From: Streptomyces mutabilis
GTDB lineage: Bacteria; Actinomycetota; Actinomycetes; Streptomycetales; Streptomycetaceae
Direction: 5' to 3'
Assembly (NCBI RefSeq): GCF_014649815.1
Contig: NZ_BMTT01000001.1
Coordinates: 186,001-250,000 of the forward strand
DNA: 64,000 nt
The notes under the pieces were generated by a model. The model saw only the letters and a program-made list of their open reading frames with translations, was not told the DNA's origin and did no database searches. How positions within the stretch are numbered: the first letter of the stretch is position 1; each line of letters begins with the position of its first letter. A program made the translations under genes and the position numbers. Of the stretch, positions 1 through 7,971 are shown one piece after another.

Positions 1-2
1 AG

Positions 3-494
3 GCACCGCTGCACTTCAAGGCGTACGACGGGAAGGCGTCCTTCGACGGCACGTCGGTGTCCTTCCGGTGGTCCTGGACGGGCGCGTCGTCGGCGAAGTG
101 GAAGGCCGGCGACCAGAGCTTCCCGGTCGCCGACCTCGGCGGGGTGGAGTGGCGCTCCCCCGAGCTGTTCGAGGGGTACCTGCGGTTGCTGCCGCGGGAC
201 GCGTCCGCCTCGGTCGCACCGGCTGTTGCGCAGGCCGACCAGGATCCCGCGGCGGTCGTGTTCGGGCTCGGGTACGGGCCGGTGCACGAGTCGCTGCCGT
301 TCGCCGCCGCGGTGCTGGCGGCGGTGCGGGAACGGGGCGCGGACGCCCCGGTGCCGGTTCCGGTGCCGGCGGCCCGGCGGGATCCGGCGGACATCGCGGA
401 GCGGATACGGCACCTGGGGGAGCTGCATCAGGCGGGGCTGGTGACGGACGAGGAGTTCTCTTCGAAGAAGGCTGAGTTGCTGGCGGAACTGTGA
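3..494 (+). CDS. DUF4429 / SHOCT domain protein (5' end outside window)
   Basis: The frame is open from the first bases, so the start lies upstream of the window. The visible N-terminal part (about 65 residues) looks like the end of a DUF4429 domain, a beta-rich repeat of unknown function in actinobacteria. The last ~35 residues form a SHOCT motif, recognisable from DIAERIRHLGELHQAGLVTD followed by EEF and a KKAELL end. SHOCT segments are short C-terminal helices thought to mediate oligomerisation or membrane association. No enzymatic role can be read from the sequence. The family assignment rests on pattern recognition of the two domains. Confidence 0.75.
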   Translation, partial: APLHFKAYDGKASFDGTSVSFRWSWTGASSAKWKAGDQSFPVADLGGVEWRSPELFEGYLRLLPRDASASVAPAVAQADQDPAAVVFGLGYGPVHESLPFAAAVLAAVRERGADAPVPVPVPAARRDPADIAERIRHLGELHQAGLVTDEEFSSKKAELLAEL

Positions 495-499
495 CGCGT

Positions 500-1516
500 C
501 TACTCCCGTCCGGCGGAAGTGAACGTCATGTCCGCGTAGCGGTCGCCCGCGACCTTGCCCGCGATGGGCTCCAGCAGGGACAGCTCGTCGTCCGTCAGGA
601 CGATCCGCGTCGCCCCCGTGTTCTCCTCCACCCGCGTCGGCTTCCGGGTGCCCGGGATCGGGATCACCGGCAGGCCGTGCACCTCCGCCCGCTGCTGGGC
701 CCAGGCCAGGGCGATCTGGCCCAGGGTGGCGCGGTGGGCCTCGGCGACCGTGCGGACCGGGGCGAGGAGCGCGGCGTTGGCCGCCGCGTTGTCGCCGGTG
801 AAGCGAGGTTGCTGACGGCGGAAGTCGCCGACCGTCAGATCCTGCTCCGCGTCGGCGAAGGATCCCGTGAGGAACCCCCGGCCGAGCGGCGAGTACGCGA
901 CGAGGGCCGCGCCCAGTTCGCGGGCCGCCGGTACCACGCCCGCCTCGATGTCCCGGCTGAACAGCGACCACTCCGACTGCACGGCCGCGATCGGGTGCAC
1001 CGCCTGTGCGGCCCGCAGCTCGTCGCCGGTCACCTCGCTCAGCCCGAGGTGCTTGACCTTGCCCTCGCGCACGAGGTCGGCCATGACGGCGACGGTCTCC
1101 TCGATCGGCACGTTCACGTCGCGGCGGTGCATGTAGTAGAGGTCGATCACGTCGACGTCCAGGCGGCGCAGGCTCGCCTCGACGGCCTGGCGGATGTACG
1201 GCTCGTCGTTGCGGATGATCCGCTTCGTCGGGTCGTCCGGCGGGATGGACAGGGCGAACTTCGTCGCGATGACCACCTCGTCGCGGTGGGCCTTGACGAA
1301 CGGCGACAGGAACCGCTCGTTCTCCCCCGCTCCGTAGGCGTCCGCGGTGTCGTAGAGGGTGACGCCGAGTTCGAGTGCCCGCTCCAGGGTGGCCCGCGAG
1401 GCGTCGGCGTCCGTGGGGCCGTAGGCGAAGCTCATGCCCATGCAGCCCAGGCCCTGGACGCCCACCTCGGGGCCGCCGTCGCCGAGCCGCGCCGTCGGGA
1501 TGGTGCTGTCGGTCAT
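500..1516 (-). CDS. aldo/keto reductase
   Basis: A 338-residue NADPH-dependent oxidoreductase of the aldo/keto reductase fold, the normal length for the family. The catalytic tetrad is visible: Asp56 and Tyr61 in DTADAYGAGENERFL, Lys86 in ATKFAL and His130 in YYMHRRD. The C-terminal IPIPGTRKPTRVEEN stretch matches the cofactor 2'-phosphate-binding loop. Its ATG overlaps the TGA of the upstream MerR gene by one base, so the two are translationally coupled. It is probably induced by the substrate or stress sensed by that MerR protein. The carbonyl substrate is unknown. Confidence 0.92.
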   Translation of the reverse strand: MTDSTIPTARLGDGGPEVGVQGLGCMGMSFAYGPTDADASRATLERALELGVTLYDTADAYGAGENERFLSPFVKAHRDEVVIATKFALSIPPDDPTKRIIRNDEPYIRQAVEASLRRLDVDVIDLYYMHRRDVNVPIEETVAVMADLVREGKVKHLGLSEVTGDELRAAQAVHPIAAVQSEWSLFSRDIEAGVVPAARELGAALVAYSPLGRGFLTGSFADAEQDLTVGDFRRQQPRFTGDNAAANAALLAPVRTVAEAHRATLGQIALAWAQQRAEVHGLPVIPIPGTRKPTRVEENTGATRIVLTDDELSLLEPIAGKVAGDRYADMTFTSAGRE

Positions 1517-1998
1517 CAGGTGCTCTCCGTTTCACGGGCACGTCCGGCGTCCCCGTAGAAGCTGATCTTCCGGTCGAGTACGGCGAGGGTGTCCTGGAGT
1601 TCGGCGATCCGCGCCAGCACGTCGCGGCGCGTGGACTCCAGCAGTTGTCGCCGGTCGGGGTAGGTGCTCTCGCCCTCGCGCACCAGTTCGGCGTAGCGCA
1701 CCATGTCGGCGACCGGCATGCCGGTCATGCGGAGCTTGCCGACGAAGTCGAGCCAGTCCAGGTCGCGGTTGCTGTAACGGCGCTGCCCGGTGTGCGAGCG
1801 GTCGATGTGGGACATCAGACCGATCCGCTCGTACCAGCGCAGGGTGTGGGCCGTCAGCCCGGTGAAGGCGACGACCTCGCTGATGGTGTAGCGGTCCTGC
1901 CCGTCGGGGCGCGGGTGACGCCGGGGCGGGGCGGAGCAGATGTCCGTGCTGGTGGCGTTCCGCGCGAGGGTCCCGGCCGTGGTCTGCATCACCGTCAT
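1516..1998 (-). CDS. MerR family transcriptional regulator
   Basis: A 160-residue regulator with an N-terminal MerR winged helix (YTISEVVAFTGLTAHTLRWY, then ERIGLM and RRYSNRDLDWL) after a ~35-residue lead, and a C-terminal coiled coil (RRQLLESTRRDVLARIAEL). It has no obvious metal-binding cysteine cluster, so it probably senses a small organic molecule. I chose the ATG at 1998 because a TAGCGT -10 box ends seven bases before it, which predicts a leaderless transcript. An in-frame ATG at 1989 is the alternative. The gene leads the aldo/keto reductase transcript and should control itself through the palindrome at 2016-2033. Confidence 0.88.
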   Translation of the reverse strand: MTVMQTTAGTLARNATSTDICSAPPRRHPRPDGQDRYTISEVVAFTGLTAHTLRWYERIGLMSHIDRSHTGQRRYSNRDLDWLDFVGKLRMTGMPVADMVRYAELVREGESTYPDRRQLLESTRRDVLARIAELQDTLAVLDRKISFYGDAGRARETEST

Positions 1999-2038
1999 GT
2001 GCCACACGCTATGACCTTGGAGTGCACTCCAAGCAAGC
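1999..2038 (-). promoter_or_regulatory. MerR-type promoter with 18-bp operator
   Basis: On the minus strand TTGCTT and TAGCGT boxes are separated by 19 bases, the overlong spacer typical of MerR-activated promoters. The spacer is filled by a perfect palindrome at 2016-2033 (CTTGGAGTGCACTCCAAG). The transcript is expected to start at or near the ATG of the MerR gene. Confidence 0.75.
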
Positions 2039-2085
2039 GTGAGCGGCGGAAAACCGGCGGCCGCCCTGGGCCGTGGCTGATTAGC

Positions 2086-2565
2086 ATGCCCGGCACGACC
2101 CTCGTACGCCGTGCGCTGCCCGAGGACGCGGAGGACGTGCTCCGACTGCGTCAGGTGATGATCGATTCGCTGGCCAGGTCCGAGCCCTCCACCGACTGGC
2201 ACGCCGAGTCCCTGCCCGTGCTGCGCGCCAGGCTGGCCCGGCCGGACGGTGACTTCGCCGCGTTCGTCGTGGATCATCCGGAGCGCCCGGGGTCGCTCGC
2301 GGCACTGGTGGCCGGCACGCTCGACTACCGCATCGGCGGCGCGGGCAACCCGCGGGGCACCGACGGCTACGTGTTCAGCGTCGCCACCGATCCGGACGCG
2401 CGCCGCCGCGGGTACGCGCGCGCCTGCATGGAGGCGCTGCTGGAGTGGTTCCGCGAGCACGGCGCCCGACGGGTCCGCCTCACCGCGTCCGCGCAGGCCG
2501 AGTCCATGTACGTCTCGATGGGCTTCGAGCTCAAGCCCGACCCCTTGCTGGAGCTGACGCTCTGA
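2086..2565 (+). CDS. GNAT family N-acetyltransferase
   Basis: A 159-residue acetyltransferase of the GCN5 fold. Motif A is clear at VFSVATDPDARRRGYARA, where the Arg-Arg-Gly-Tyr-Ala turn binds the pyrophosphate of acetyl-CoA. The C-terminal RLTASAQAESMYVSMGFELK stretch is motif B, with the conserved Tyr and the MGF turn. The ATG at 2086 is preceded only by a weak purine stretch. The gene runs divergently from the MerR-reductase pair. The acceptor is unknown; family members modify small amines, drugs or protein N-termini. Confidence 0.88.
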   Translation: MPGTTLVRRALPEDAEDVLRLRQVMIDSLARSEPSTDWHAESLPVLRARLARPDGDFAAFVVDHPERPGSLAALVAGTLDYRIGGAGNPRGTDGYVFSVATDPDARRRGYARACMEALLEWFREHGARRVRLTASAQAESMYVSMGFELKPDPLLELTL

Positions 2566-2583
2566 GCGCTTAGGCTCGACGCC

Positions 2584-3405
2584 ATGTCCTTGCAGAGCCT
2601 CGCGCTGATCGAGAACTGGCCGGTCCCCTCCGCCGCGGCGGGCGTCGTACGCGCCGACGGCACGGTCCTGGGGACCCACGGCCCCGCCGGGCAGCGTTTC
2701 CCGCTCGCCTCGGTCACCAAGCCGCTCGCGGCGTACGCGGCCCTCGTCGCGTACGAGGAGGGCGCGATCGAGCTGGACGAGCCCGCGGGACCGCCCGGGG
2801 CGACGGTCCGGCACCTGCTCGCCCACACCTCGGGCCTGGCCTTCGACGAGCACCGGGTGACCGCCCCGCCCGGGGAGCGCCGGCTCTACTCCAACGCCGG
2901 TTTCGAGCAGCTCGGCGACCACATCGCGAAGGCGGCGGACATGCCGTTCGCCGAGTACGCGCGGCAGGCGGTGCTGGAACCGCTGGGCATGACGGACACC
3001 ACCCTCGACGGCTCCCCGGCGAAGGACGGGGTCTCGACGGTCCAGGACCTGCTGCGCTTCGCCGCCGAGGTGCAGGCGCCGCGCCTGCTGGACCCGCGCA
3101 CGGTCGCCGAGGCGATGACGGTCCAGTACCCGGGCACGAAGGGCGTCCTGCCGGGCTACGGCCACCAGAACCCCAACGACTGGGGCCTCGGCTTCGAGAT
3201 CCGGGACTCCAAGTCCCCGCACTGGACGGGCGCGTCGTCCTCGCCGCGGACCTTCGGTCACTTCGGCCAGTCCGGCACGTTCCTGTGGGTCGACCCGGAC
3301 ACCGGGCTCGCCTGCGTCGCCCTCACCGACCGCGCCTTCGGGCCGTGGGCGGTCGAGGTGTGGCCGCCCTTCACGGACGCGGTGCTGGCTCAGGCACGGG
3401 GCTGA
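2584..3405 (+). CDS. serine hydrolase of the beta-lactamase / penicillin-binding fold
   Basis: A 273-residue class C beta-lactamase-like serine hydrolase. The nucleophile motif SVTK (Ser43, Lys46) lies near the N-terminus, the Tyr of the YSN motif is residue 102, and HFGQSGT takes the place of the usual KTG box. No signal peptide is visible, so it should act in the cytoplasm and is more likely an esterase or amidase than a true beta-lactamase. It starts 18 bases after the acetyltransferase stop and is probably co-transcribed with it. The substrate is unknown. Confidence 0.87.
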   Translation: MSLQSLALIENWPVPSAAAGVVRADGTVLGTHGPAGQRFPLASVTKPLAAYAALVAYEEGAIELDEPAGPPGATVRHLLAHTSGLAFDEHRVTAPPGERRLYSNAGFEQLGDHIAKAADMPFAEYARQAVLEPLGMTDTTLDGSPAKDGVSTVQDLLRFAAEVQAPRLLDPRTVAEAMTVQYPGTKGVLPGYGHQNPNDWGLGFEIRDSKSPHWTGASSSPRTFGHFGQSGTFLWVDPDTGLACVALTDRAFGPWAVEVWPPFTDAVLAQARG

Positions 3406-3515
3406 AGGCTGAGGTGGGGCGTGGAGCACGAGGGCCGGAGATCACCCTCGCGGCCCTCGAGAGGGCGGCGGGTCCGTTCACACACCCGCTGACCTGACGC
3501 GCGGTCCCCGCCGCG

Positions 3516-4178
3516 TCAGCGAGCCGCCATCTCCCACACCAGCAGCTCCGCGCCGGACGCCGCCCCCGCCACCGCGTCCACGCCCTCGGCGTCCGTGAGG
3601 CGGGCGGCGTCGCCGGGGCGCAGGTCCTCCCCGTCCAGCGTCACCTCGCCCCGCACCACGTGCACGTACACGCACGCCCCGTCCGGCACCGCCGTCCGCT
3701 CCCCCGCCCCCAGCCGCCGTACGTGGAGCATCGCGCCGGCCTCCGGGACGGCGTACGGGGTGGAGTCGGCGATGCCGCGGACGATCTCGTAGGCGGGGTC
3801 GCCGCCGGGCTCGCGCGGGGCCAGCCACATCTGGACGAAGGTCAGGGGCAGTGGGCCGTCGTTGCGCTCGACGTGGCGCACGCCGCCCGCCGCGCTGAGG
3901 CGCTGGACGTCACCGGCGCGGACGACCGTCTCGTGGCCCGCGGTGTCCCGGTGGGTCAGCTCGCCCTCCACCACCCACGTGACGATCTCGGTGTGGCTGT
4001 GCGGGTGTTCGTCGAAGCCGGCGCCGGGCGCGAGGCGCTCCTCGTTGCAGGCGATCAGTGACCCGAACCGGAGGTTGTCGGGGTCGTAGTGCGGGCCGAA
4101 GGAGAAGGCGTGCCGCGACTCGATGCCCGCCGCCGCGTCGCCTCCGGGGTAGCGCTCGCCGGCGCGCCGTACGTCCAT
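3516..4178 (-). CDS. pirin family protein
   Basis: A 220-residue bicupin of the pirin family. The N-terminal cupin carries the metal site: His58 and His60 in the HPHSHTEIVTWVVEGELTHRD stretch, then His102 and Glu104 in GGVRHVERN. The second cupin is degenerate, as usual. Some bacterial pirins have quercetinase activity and others modulate enzymes or regulators; nothing here decides between these. The gene converges with the serine hydrolase and runs divergently from fasR. Confidence 0.9.
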   Translation of the reverse strand: MDVRRAGERYPGGDAAAGIESRHAFSFGPHYDPDNLRFGSLIACNEERLAPGAGFDEHPHSHTEIVTWVVEGELTHRDTAGHETVVRAGDVQRLSAAGGVRHVERNDGPLPLTFVQMWLAPREPGGDPAYEIVRGIADSTPYAVPEAGAMLHVRRLGAGERTAVPDGACVYVHVVRGEVTLDGEDLRPGDAARLTDAEGVDAVAGAASGAELLVWEMAAR

Positions 4179-4284
4179 CACGTCGTCCACCGTAGTCGCG
4201 GCGCGCCGCGTGCCCGAGGAGGGTCCGAGCCGTCGAGCACGGCCCCGGCGACACGCGTCCGTCCCGATAAGGCAGTCTTGTCCC

Positions 4285-5490
4285 GTGCCCGAACCCGAAA
4301 CCAGCAAGCCAGAGCCCGCGGCGCGCGCCGTCCATCCGCACACCGCGACCCTCAAGCGGCTGGAGCAGTCCTCCGGATCGCTCGCCGCGCAGGCCATCGC
4401 GCGCATGGACGAGACACTGCCGTGGTACCGGGCCATGCCACCGGAGAACCGTTCCTGGATCGGGCTGGTCGCCCAGGCGGGCATCGCCGCCTTCACCGAG
4501 TGGTTCCGGCGCCCCGACGCTCCGCAGGCCATCTCCACCGACGTCTTCGGCACCGCGCCGCGCGAGCTGACCCGGGCGATCACCCTGCGCCAGACCGTGG
4601 AGATGGTGCGGACCACCATCGAGGTGATGGAGTCCGCCATCGACGAGGTCGCCGCGCCCGGTGACGAGTCGATGCTGCGCGAGGCGCTGCTCGTGTACGC
4701 CCGGGAGATCGCCTTCGCGACCGCCCAGGTGTACGCGCAGGCCGCCGAGGCACGCGGTGCCTGGGACGCGCGGCTGGAGTCACTGGTGGTGAACGCCGTG
4801 CTCAGTGGGGAGGCCGACGAGGGAGCCGTGTCCCGGGCGGCCGCGCTGGGCTGGAACTCGCCCGAGCACGTGTGCGTCGTGCTGGGCACCGCGCCCGACG
4901 GGGACTCCGAGCTGACCGTGGAGGCCATCCGGCGCGCGGCCCGGCACGCCAAGCTCCAGGTGCTGACGGGGGTGCTCGGGGACCGGCTGGTGGTGATCGC
5001 GGGCGGCAGCGACAACCCGCTCGCCGTGGCCAAGTCGCTGATCGGGCCGTTCGCGCAGGGGCCCGTCGTGGCCGGTCCCGTGGTGCCCGACCTGCTGGCC
5101 GCGACCCGGTCGGCGCAGGCCGCCGCCGCCGGCCTCAAGGCCTGCACCGCCTGGCAGGACGCCCCGCGCCCGGTGCTGGCGGACGATCTGCTGCCGGAGC
5201 GCGCGATCGCCTCCGACCCTTCGGCCCGCGTGCAGTTGGTGGAGGAGATCTACAGACCGCTGGAGGAAGCCGGCGCGGCACTGCTGGAGACACTCAGCGT
5301 CTATCTCGAACAGGCGAGCAGCCTCGAAGGGGCCGCCCGGATGCTCTTCGTTCACCCGAACACCGTGCGCTACCGGCTCCGACGTGTGACTGACGTCACC
5401 GGATGGTCACCGTCTGATGTACGGTCTGCGTTCACACTGCGGATCGCGCTCATCCTGGGGCGTCTGGCCGATGGAGATCCGCAACTCTAA
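4285..5490 (+). CDS. fasR: PucR-type transcriptional activator of fatty acid synthesis, FasR
   Basis: A 401-residue regulator immediately upstream of fabD. The C-terminus holds a PucR-type helix-turn-helix (LEGAARMLFVHPNTVRYRLR, about residues 346-365); the N-terminal and middle parts are a sensor region of the CdaR/GGDEF-like type with no recognisable catalytic site. The Streptomyces coelicolor protein at this position, FasR, is established as an activator of the fabD-H-P-F operon. I took the GTG at 4285; another in-frame GTG lies at 4210. The stop is three bases before the inverted repeat TTTTGT-N9-ACAAAA, its likely binding site. Confidence 0.9.
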   Translation: MPEPETSKPEPAARAVHPHTATLKRLEQSSGSLAAQAIARMDETLPWYRAMPPENRSWIGLVAQAGIAAFTEWFRRPDAPQAISTDVFGTAPRELTRAITLRQTVEMVRTTIEVMESAIDEVAAPGDESMLREALLVYAREIAFATAQVYAQAAEARGAWDARLESLVVNAVLSGEADEGAVSRAAALGWNSPEHVCVVLGTAPDGDSELTVEAIRRAARHAKLQVLTGVLGDRLVVIAGGSDNPLAVAKSLIGPFAQGPVVAGPVVPDLLAATRSAQAAAAGLKACTAWQDAPRPVLADDLLPERAIASDPSARVQLVEEIYRPLEEAGAALLETLSVYLEQASSLEGAARMLFVHPNTVRYRLRRVTDVTGWSPSDVRSAFTLRIALILGRLADGDPQL

Positions 5491-5492
5491 AC

Positions 5493-5513
5493 TTTTGTCG
5501 GACCCCTACAAAA
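5493..5513 (+). promoter_or_regulatory. probable FasR operator upstream of fabD
   Basis: A perfect 6-bp inverted repeat, TTTTGT and ACAAAA, is separated by nine bases. It is the most AT-rich element in the 83-base gap between fasR and fabD. Position and symmetry make it the obvious site for FasR control of the fab operon. I did not find it elsewhere in the window. Confidence 0.7.
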
Positions 5514-5573
5514 CCCCCTCGTGTTCTTCGTCCCTGTCCCCACGGGCGGCCGCGCCCGTCCTCAAGAGAGAGT

Positions 5574-6509
5574 GTGAGAGTGCTCGTACTCGTCGCTCCC
5601 GGCCAAGGCGCCCAGACGCCCGGCTTCCTGACTGACTGGCTCGCCCTGCCCGGCGCCGCCGACCGCGTCGCCGCGTGGTCCGAGGCCATCGGACTCGACC
5701 TCGCCCACTACGGCACCAAGGCCGACGCGGACGAGATCCGTGACACGTCCGTCGCGCAGCCGCTGCTGGTCGCCGCGGGCCTGCTGTCCGCCGCGGCACT
5801 CGGTGACATCTCCGAGATCGCGCCCGGAGCGGTCGCCGGACACAGCGTCGGCGAGATCACCGCCTCCGCGTTCGCCGGAGTCCTCGACGACACCGCCGCG
5901 CTGGCCCTCGTACGCAAGCGGGGCCTGGCCATGGCGGAGGCCGCCGCGGTCACGGAGACCGGCATGTCGGCGCTGCTCGGCGGCGACCCCGAGGTGAGCG
6001 TCGCCCACCTGGAGAAGCTCGGCCTCACCCCGGCGAACGTGAACGGCGCCGGTCAGATCGTGGCGGCCGGCACCATGGAGCAGCTGGCCGCGCTGAACGA
6101 GGACAAGCCCGAGGGCGTGCGCAAGGTCGTGCCTCTGAAGGTGGCCGGCGCCTTCCACACGCACCACATGGCGCCAGCGGTGGACAAGCTCGCCGAGGCC
6201 GCGAAGGCGCTCACGCCCGCCGACCCGAAGGTGACGTACGTCTCCAACAAGGACGGGCAGGCCGTCGCCTCCGGCACCGAGGTGCTGGAGCGCCTGGTCG
6301 GGCAGGTCGCCAACCCGGTCCGCTGGGACCGGTGCATGGAGACGTTCCAGGAGCTCGGCGTCACCGCGCTGATCGAGGTGTGCCCCGGCGGCACCCTGAC
6401 CGGCCTGGCCAAGCGTGCGCTGCCCGGTGTGCAGACGCTGGCCCTGAAGACCCCCGCCGACCTGGACGCGGCCCGTGAGCTCGTCGCCGAGCACGCCCAG
6501 CAGGCCTGA
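5574..6509 (+). CDS. fabD: malonyl-CoA:ACP transacylase FabD
   Basis: A 311-residue acyltransferase that moves malonyl from CoA to the acyl carrier protein, the first dedicated step of type II fatty acid synthesis. It shows the GQGAQ N-terminal loop, the nucleophile Ser91 in GHSVGE and the active-site His195 in FHTHHM. The GTG at 5574 follows a purine-rich AAGAGAGA stretch. It heads the fabD-fabH-acpP-fabF operon, 16 bases before fabH, with the FasR-type repeat just upstream. In streptomycetes the same enzyme usually also charges type II polyketide synthase carrier proteins. Confidence 0.97.
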   Translation: MRVLVLVAPGQGAQTPGFLTDWLALPGAADRVAAWSEAIGLDLAHYGTKADADEIRDTSVAQPLLVAAGLLSAAALGDISEIAPGAVAGHSVGEITASAFAGVLDDTAALALVRKRGLAMAEAAAVTETGMSALLGGDPEVSVAHLEKLGLTPANVNGAGQIVAAGTMEQLAALNEDKPEGVRKVVPLKVAGAFHTHHMAPAVDKLAEAAKALTPADPKVTYVSNKDGQAVASGTEVLERLVGQVANPVRWDRCMETFQELGVTALIEVCPGGTLTGLAKRALPGVQTLALKTPADLDAARELVAEHAQQA

Positions 6510-6525
6510 CAAGGAGCGCGAGAGC

Positions 6526-7557
6526 ATGTCGAAGATCAAGCCCAGCAAGGGCGCCCCGTACGCGCGCATCCTCGGTGTCGGCGGCTACCGCCCGACCCGG
6601 GTCGTGCCGAACGAGGTGATCCTCGAGACGATCGACTCGTCCGACGAGTGGATCCGCTCGCGTTCCGGCATCGAGACGCGCCACTGGGCGGGTCCCGAGG
6701 AGACCGTCGCCGCGATGTCGATCGAGGCGTCCGGCAAGGCGATCGCGGACGCCGGGATCGACGCCTCGCAGGTCGGCGCCGTGGTGGTGTCGACCGTGTC
6801 GCACTTCAGCCAGACCCCGGCCGTCGCCACCGAGATCGCCGACAAGCTCGGCACGGACAAGGCCGCCGCCTTCGACATCTCGGCGGGCTGCGCGGGCTTC
6901 GGCTACGGTCTGACGCTGGCCAAGGGCATGATCGTCGAGGGTTCCGCGGAGTACGTCCTGGTCATCGGCGTGGAGCGGCTCTCCGACCTGACCGACCTGG
7001 AGGACCGGGCCACGGCCTTCCTCTTCGGTGACGGCGCGGGCGCGGTCGTGGTCGGCCCCTCGCAGGAGCCAGCGATCGGCCCGACCGTCTGGGGCTCCGA
7101 GGGCGACAAGTCCGAGACGATCAAGCAGACGGTCCCCTGGGACCGCTTCCGGATCGGCGACGTCTCCGAGCTGCCCCTCGACAGGGAGGGCAACGTCAAG
7201 TTTCCTGCGATCACGCAGGAGGGCCAGGCGGTGTTCCGCTGGGCCGTGTTCGAGATGGCGAAGGTCGCCCAGCAGGCGCTGGACGCGGCCGGGATCAGCC
7301 CGGACGACCTGGACGTCTTCATCCCGCACCAGGCCAATGTGCGGATCATCGACTCGATGGTGAAGACACTGAAGCTGCCGGAGCACGTCATGGTCGCCCG
7401 TGACGTCCGCACCACCGGCAACACCTCGGCCGCCTCGATTCCGCTCGCGATGGAGCGGCTCCTGGCGACCGGCGAGGCGAAGAGCGGCGACACCGCACTC
7501 GTCATCGGCTTCGGGGCGGGTCTCGTCTACGCCGCGACGGTCGTTACCCTCCCCTAG
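6526..7557 (+). CDS. fabH: beta-ketoacyl-ACP synthase III, FabH
   Basis: A 343-residue condensing enzyme that starts chains by joining an acyl-CoA primer to malonyl-ACP. The Cys-His-Asn triad is complete: Cys122 in DISAGCAGFG, His268 in FIPHQANVRI and Asn299 in TGNTSAAS. Streptomyces FabH accepts branched primers, which gives the iso and anteiso fatty acids of the genus. The ATG at 6526 has AAGGAG ten bases upstream. It is the second gene of the FAS operon; the 79 bases before acpP hold the acpP ribosome binding site. Confidence 0.97.
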   Translation: MSKIKPSKGAPYARILGVGGYRPTRVVPNEVILETIDSSDEWIRSRSGIETRHWAGPEETVAAMSIEASGKAIADAGIDASQVGAVVVSTVSHFSQTPAVATEIADKLGTDKAAAFDISAGCAGFGYGLTLAKGMIVEGSAEYVLVIGVERLSDLTDLEDRATAFLFGDGAGAVVVGPSQEPAIGPTVWGSEGDKSETIKQTVPWDRFRIGDVSELPLDREGNVKFPAITQEGQAVFRWAVFEMAKVAQQALDAAGISPDDLDVFIPHQANVRIIDSMVKTLKLPEHVMVARDVRTTGNTSAASIPLAMERLLATGEAKSGDTALVIGFGAGLVYAATVVTLP

Positions 7558-7636
7558 GCACTCCGTGCCGGATCATGCGGTCCGGAGCGGAACACAAGAG
7601 CCACACCCTCTGGAACATCAACGAAGGAGCGCCACC

Positions 7637-7885
7637 ATGGCCGCCACTCAGGAAGAGATCGTCGCCGGTCTCGCGGAGATCGTGAACGAGATCGCCGGCA
7701 TCCCGGTTGAGGACGTCCAGCTGGACAAGTCCTTCACCGACGACCTGGACGTCGACTCGCTGTCCATGGTCGAGGTCGTCGTCGCCGCCGAAGAGCGCTT
7801 CGACGTCAAGATCCCGGACGACGACGTCAAGAACCTCAAGACGGTCGGCGACGCGACCGAGTACATCCTGAAGAACCAGAAGTGA
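7637..7885 (+). CDS. acpP: acyl carrier protein
   Basis: An 82-residue acidic carrier protein of primary fatty acid synthesis. The phosphopantetheine attachment site is Ser41 in the DVDSLSMVE motif. Helix II (SMVEVVVAAEERF) supplies the acidic face that partner enzymes bind. AAGGAG lies just upstream of the ATG at 7637. It sits between fabH and fabF, as in other streptomycetes, and carries the growing chain for FabD, FabH and FabF. Confidence 0.97.
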   Translation: MAATQEEIVAGLAEIVNEIAGIPVEDVQLDKSFTDDLDVDSLSMVEVVVAAEERFDVKIPDDDVKNLKTVGDATEYILKNQK

Positions 7886-7971
7886 CCTGCGGTCACTGAC
7901 TCTGGGCTGACTGCCCCGCCACCCGGCGGTGGCGCCGTACGAATCCGTATCCCGTTGGAGAAAGAATTCCC

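Noticed and set aside
2000-3429. Extension of the MerR frame to 637 codons on the minus strand.
   Set aside because: The upstream part is antisense to the acetyltransferase and serine hydrolase genes, and the promoter at 1999-2038 fixes the MerR start.
3494-3519. Short inverted repeat (CTGACGCG with CGCGTCAG) as a terminator between the serine hydrolase and pirin.
   Set aside because: Only eight paired bases, and it overlaps the pirin stop codon. Too weak to call.
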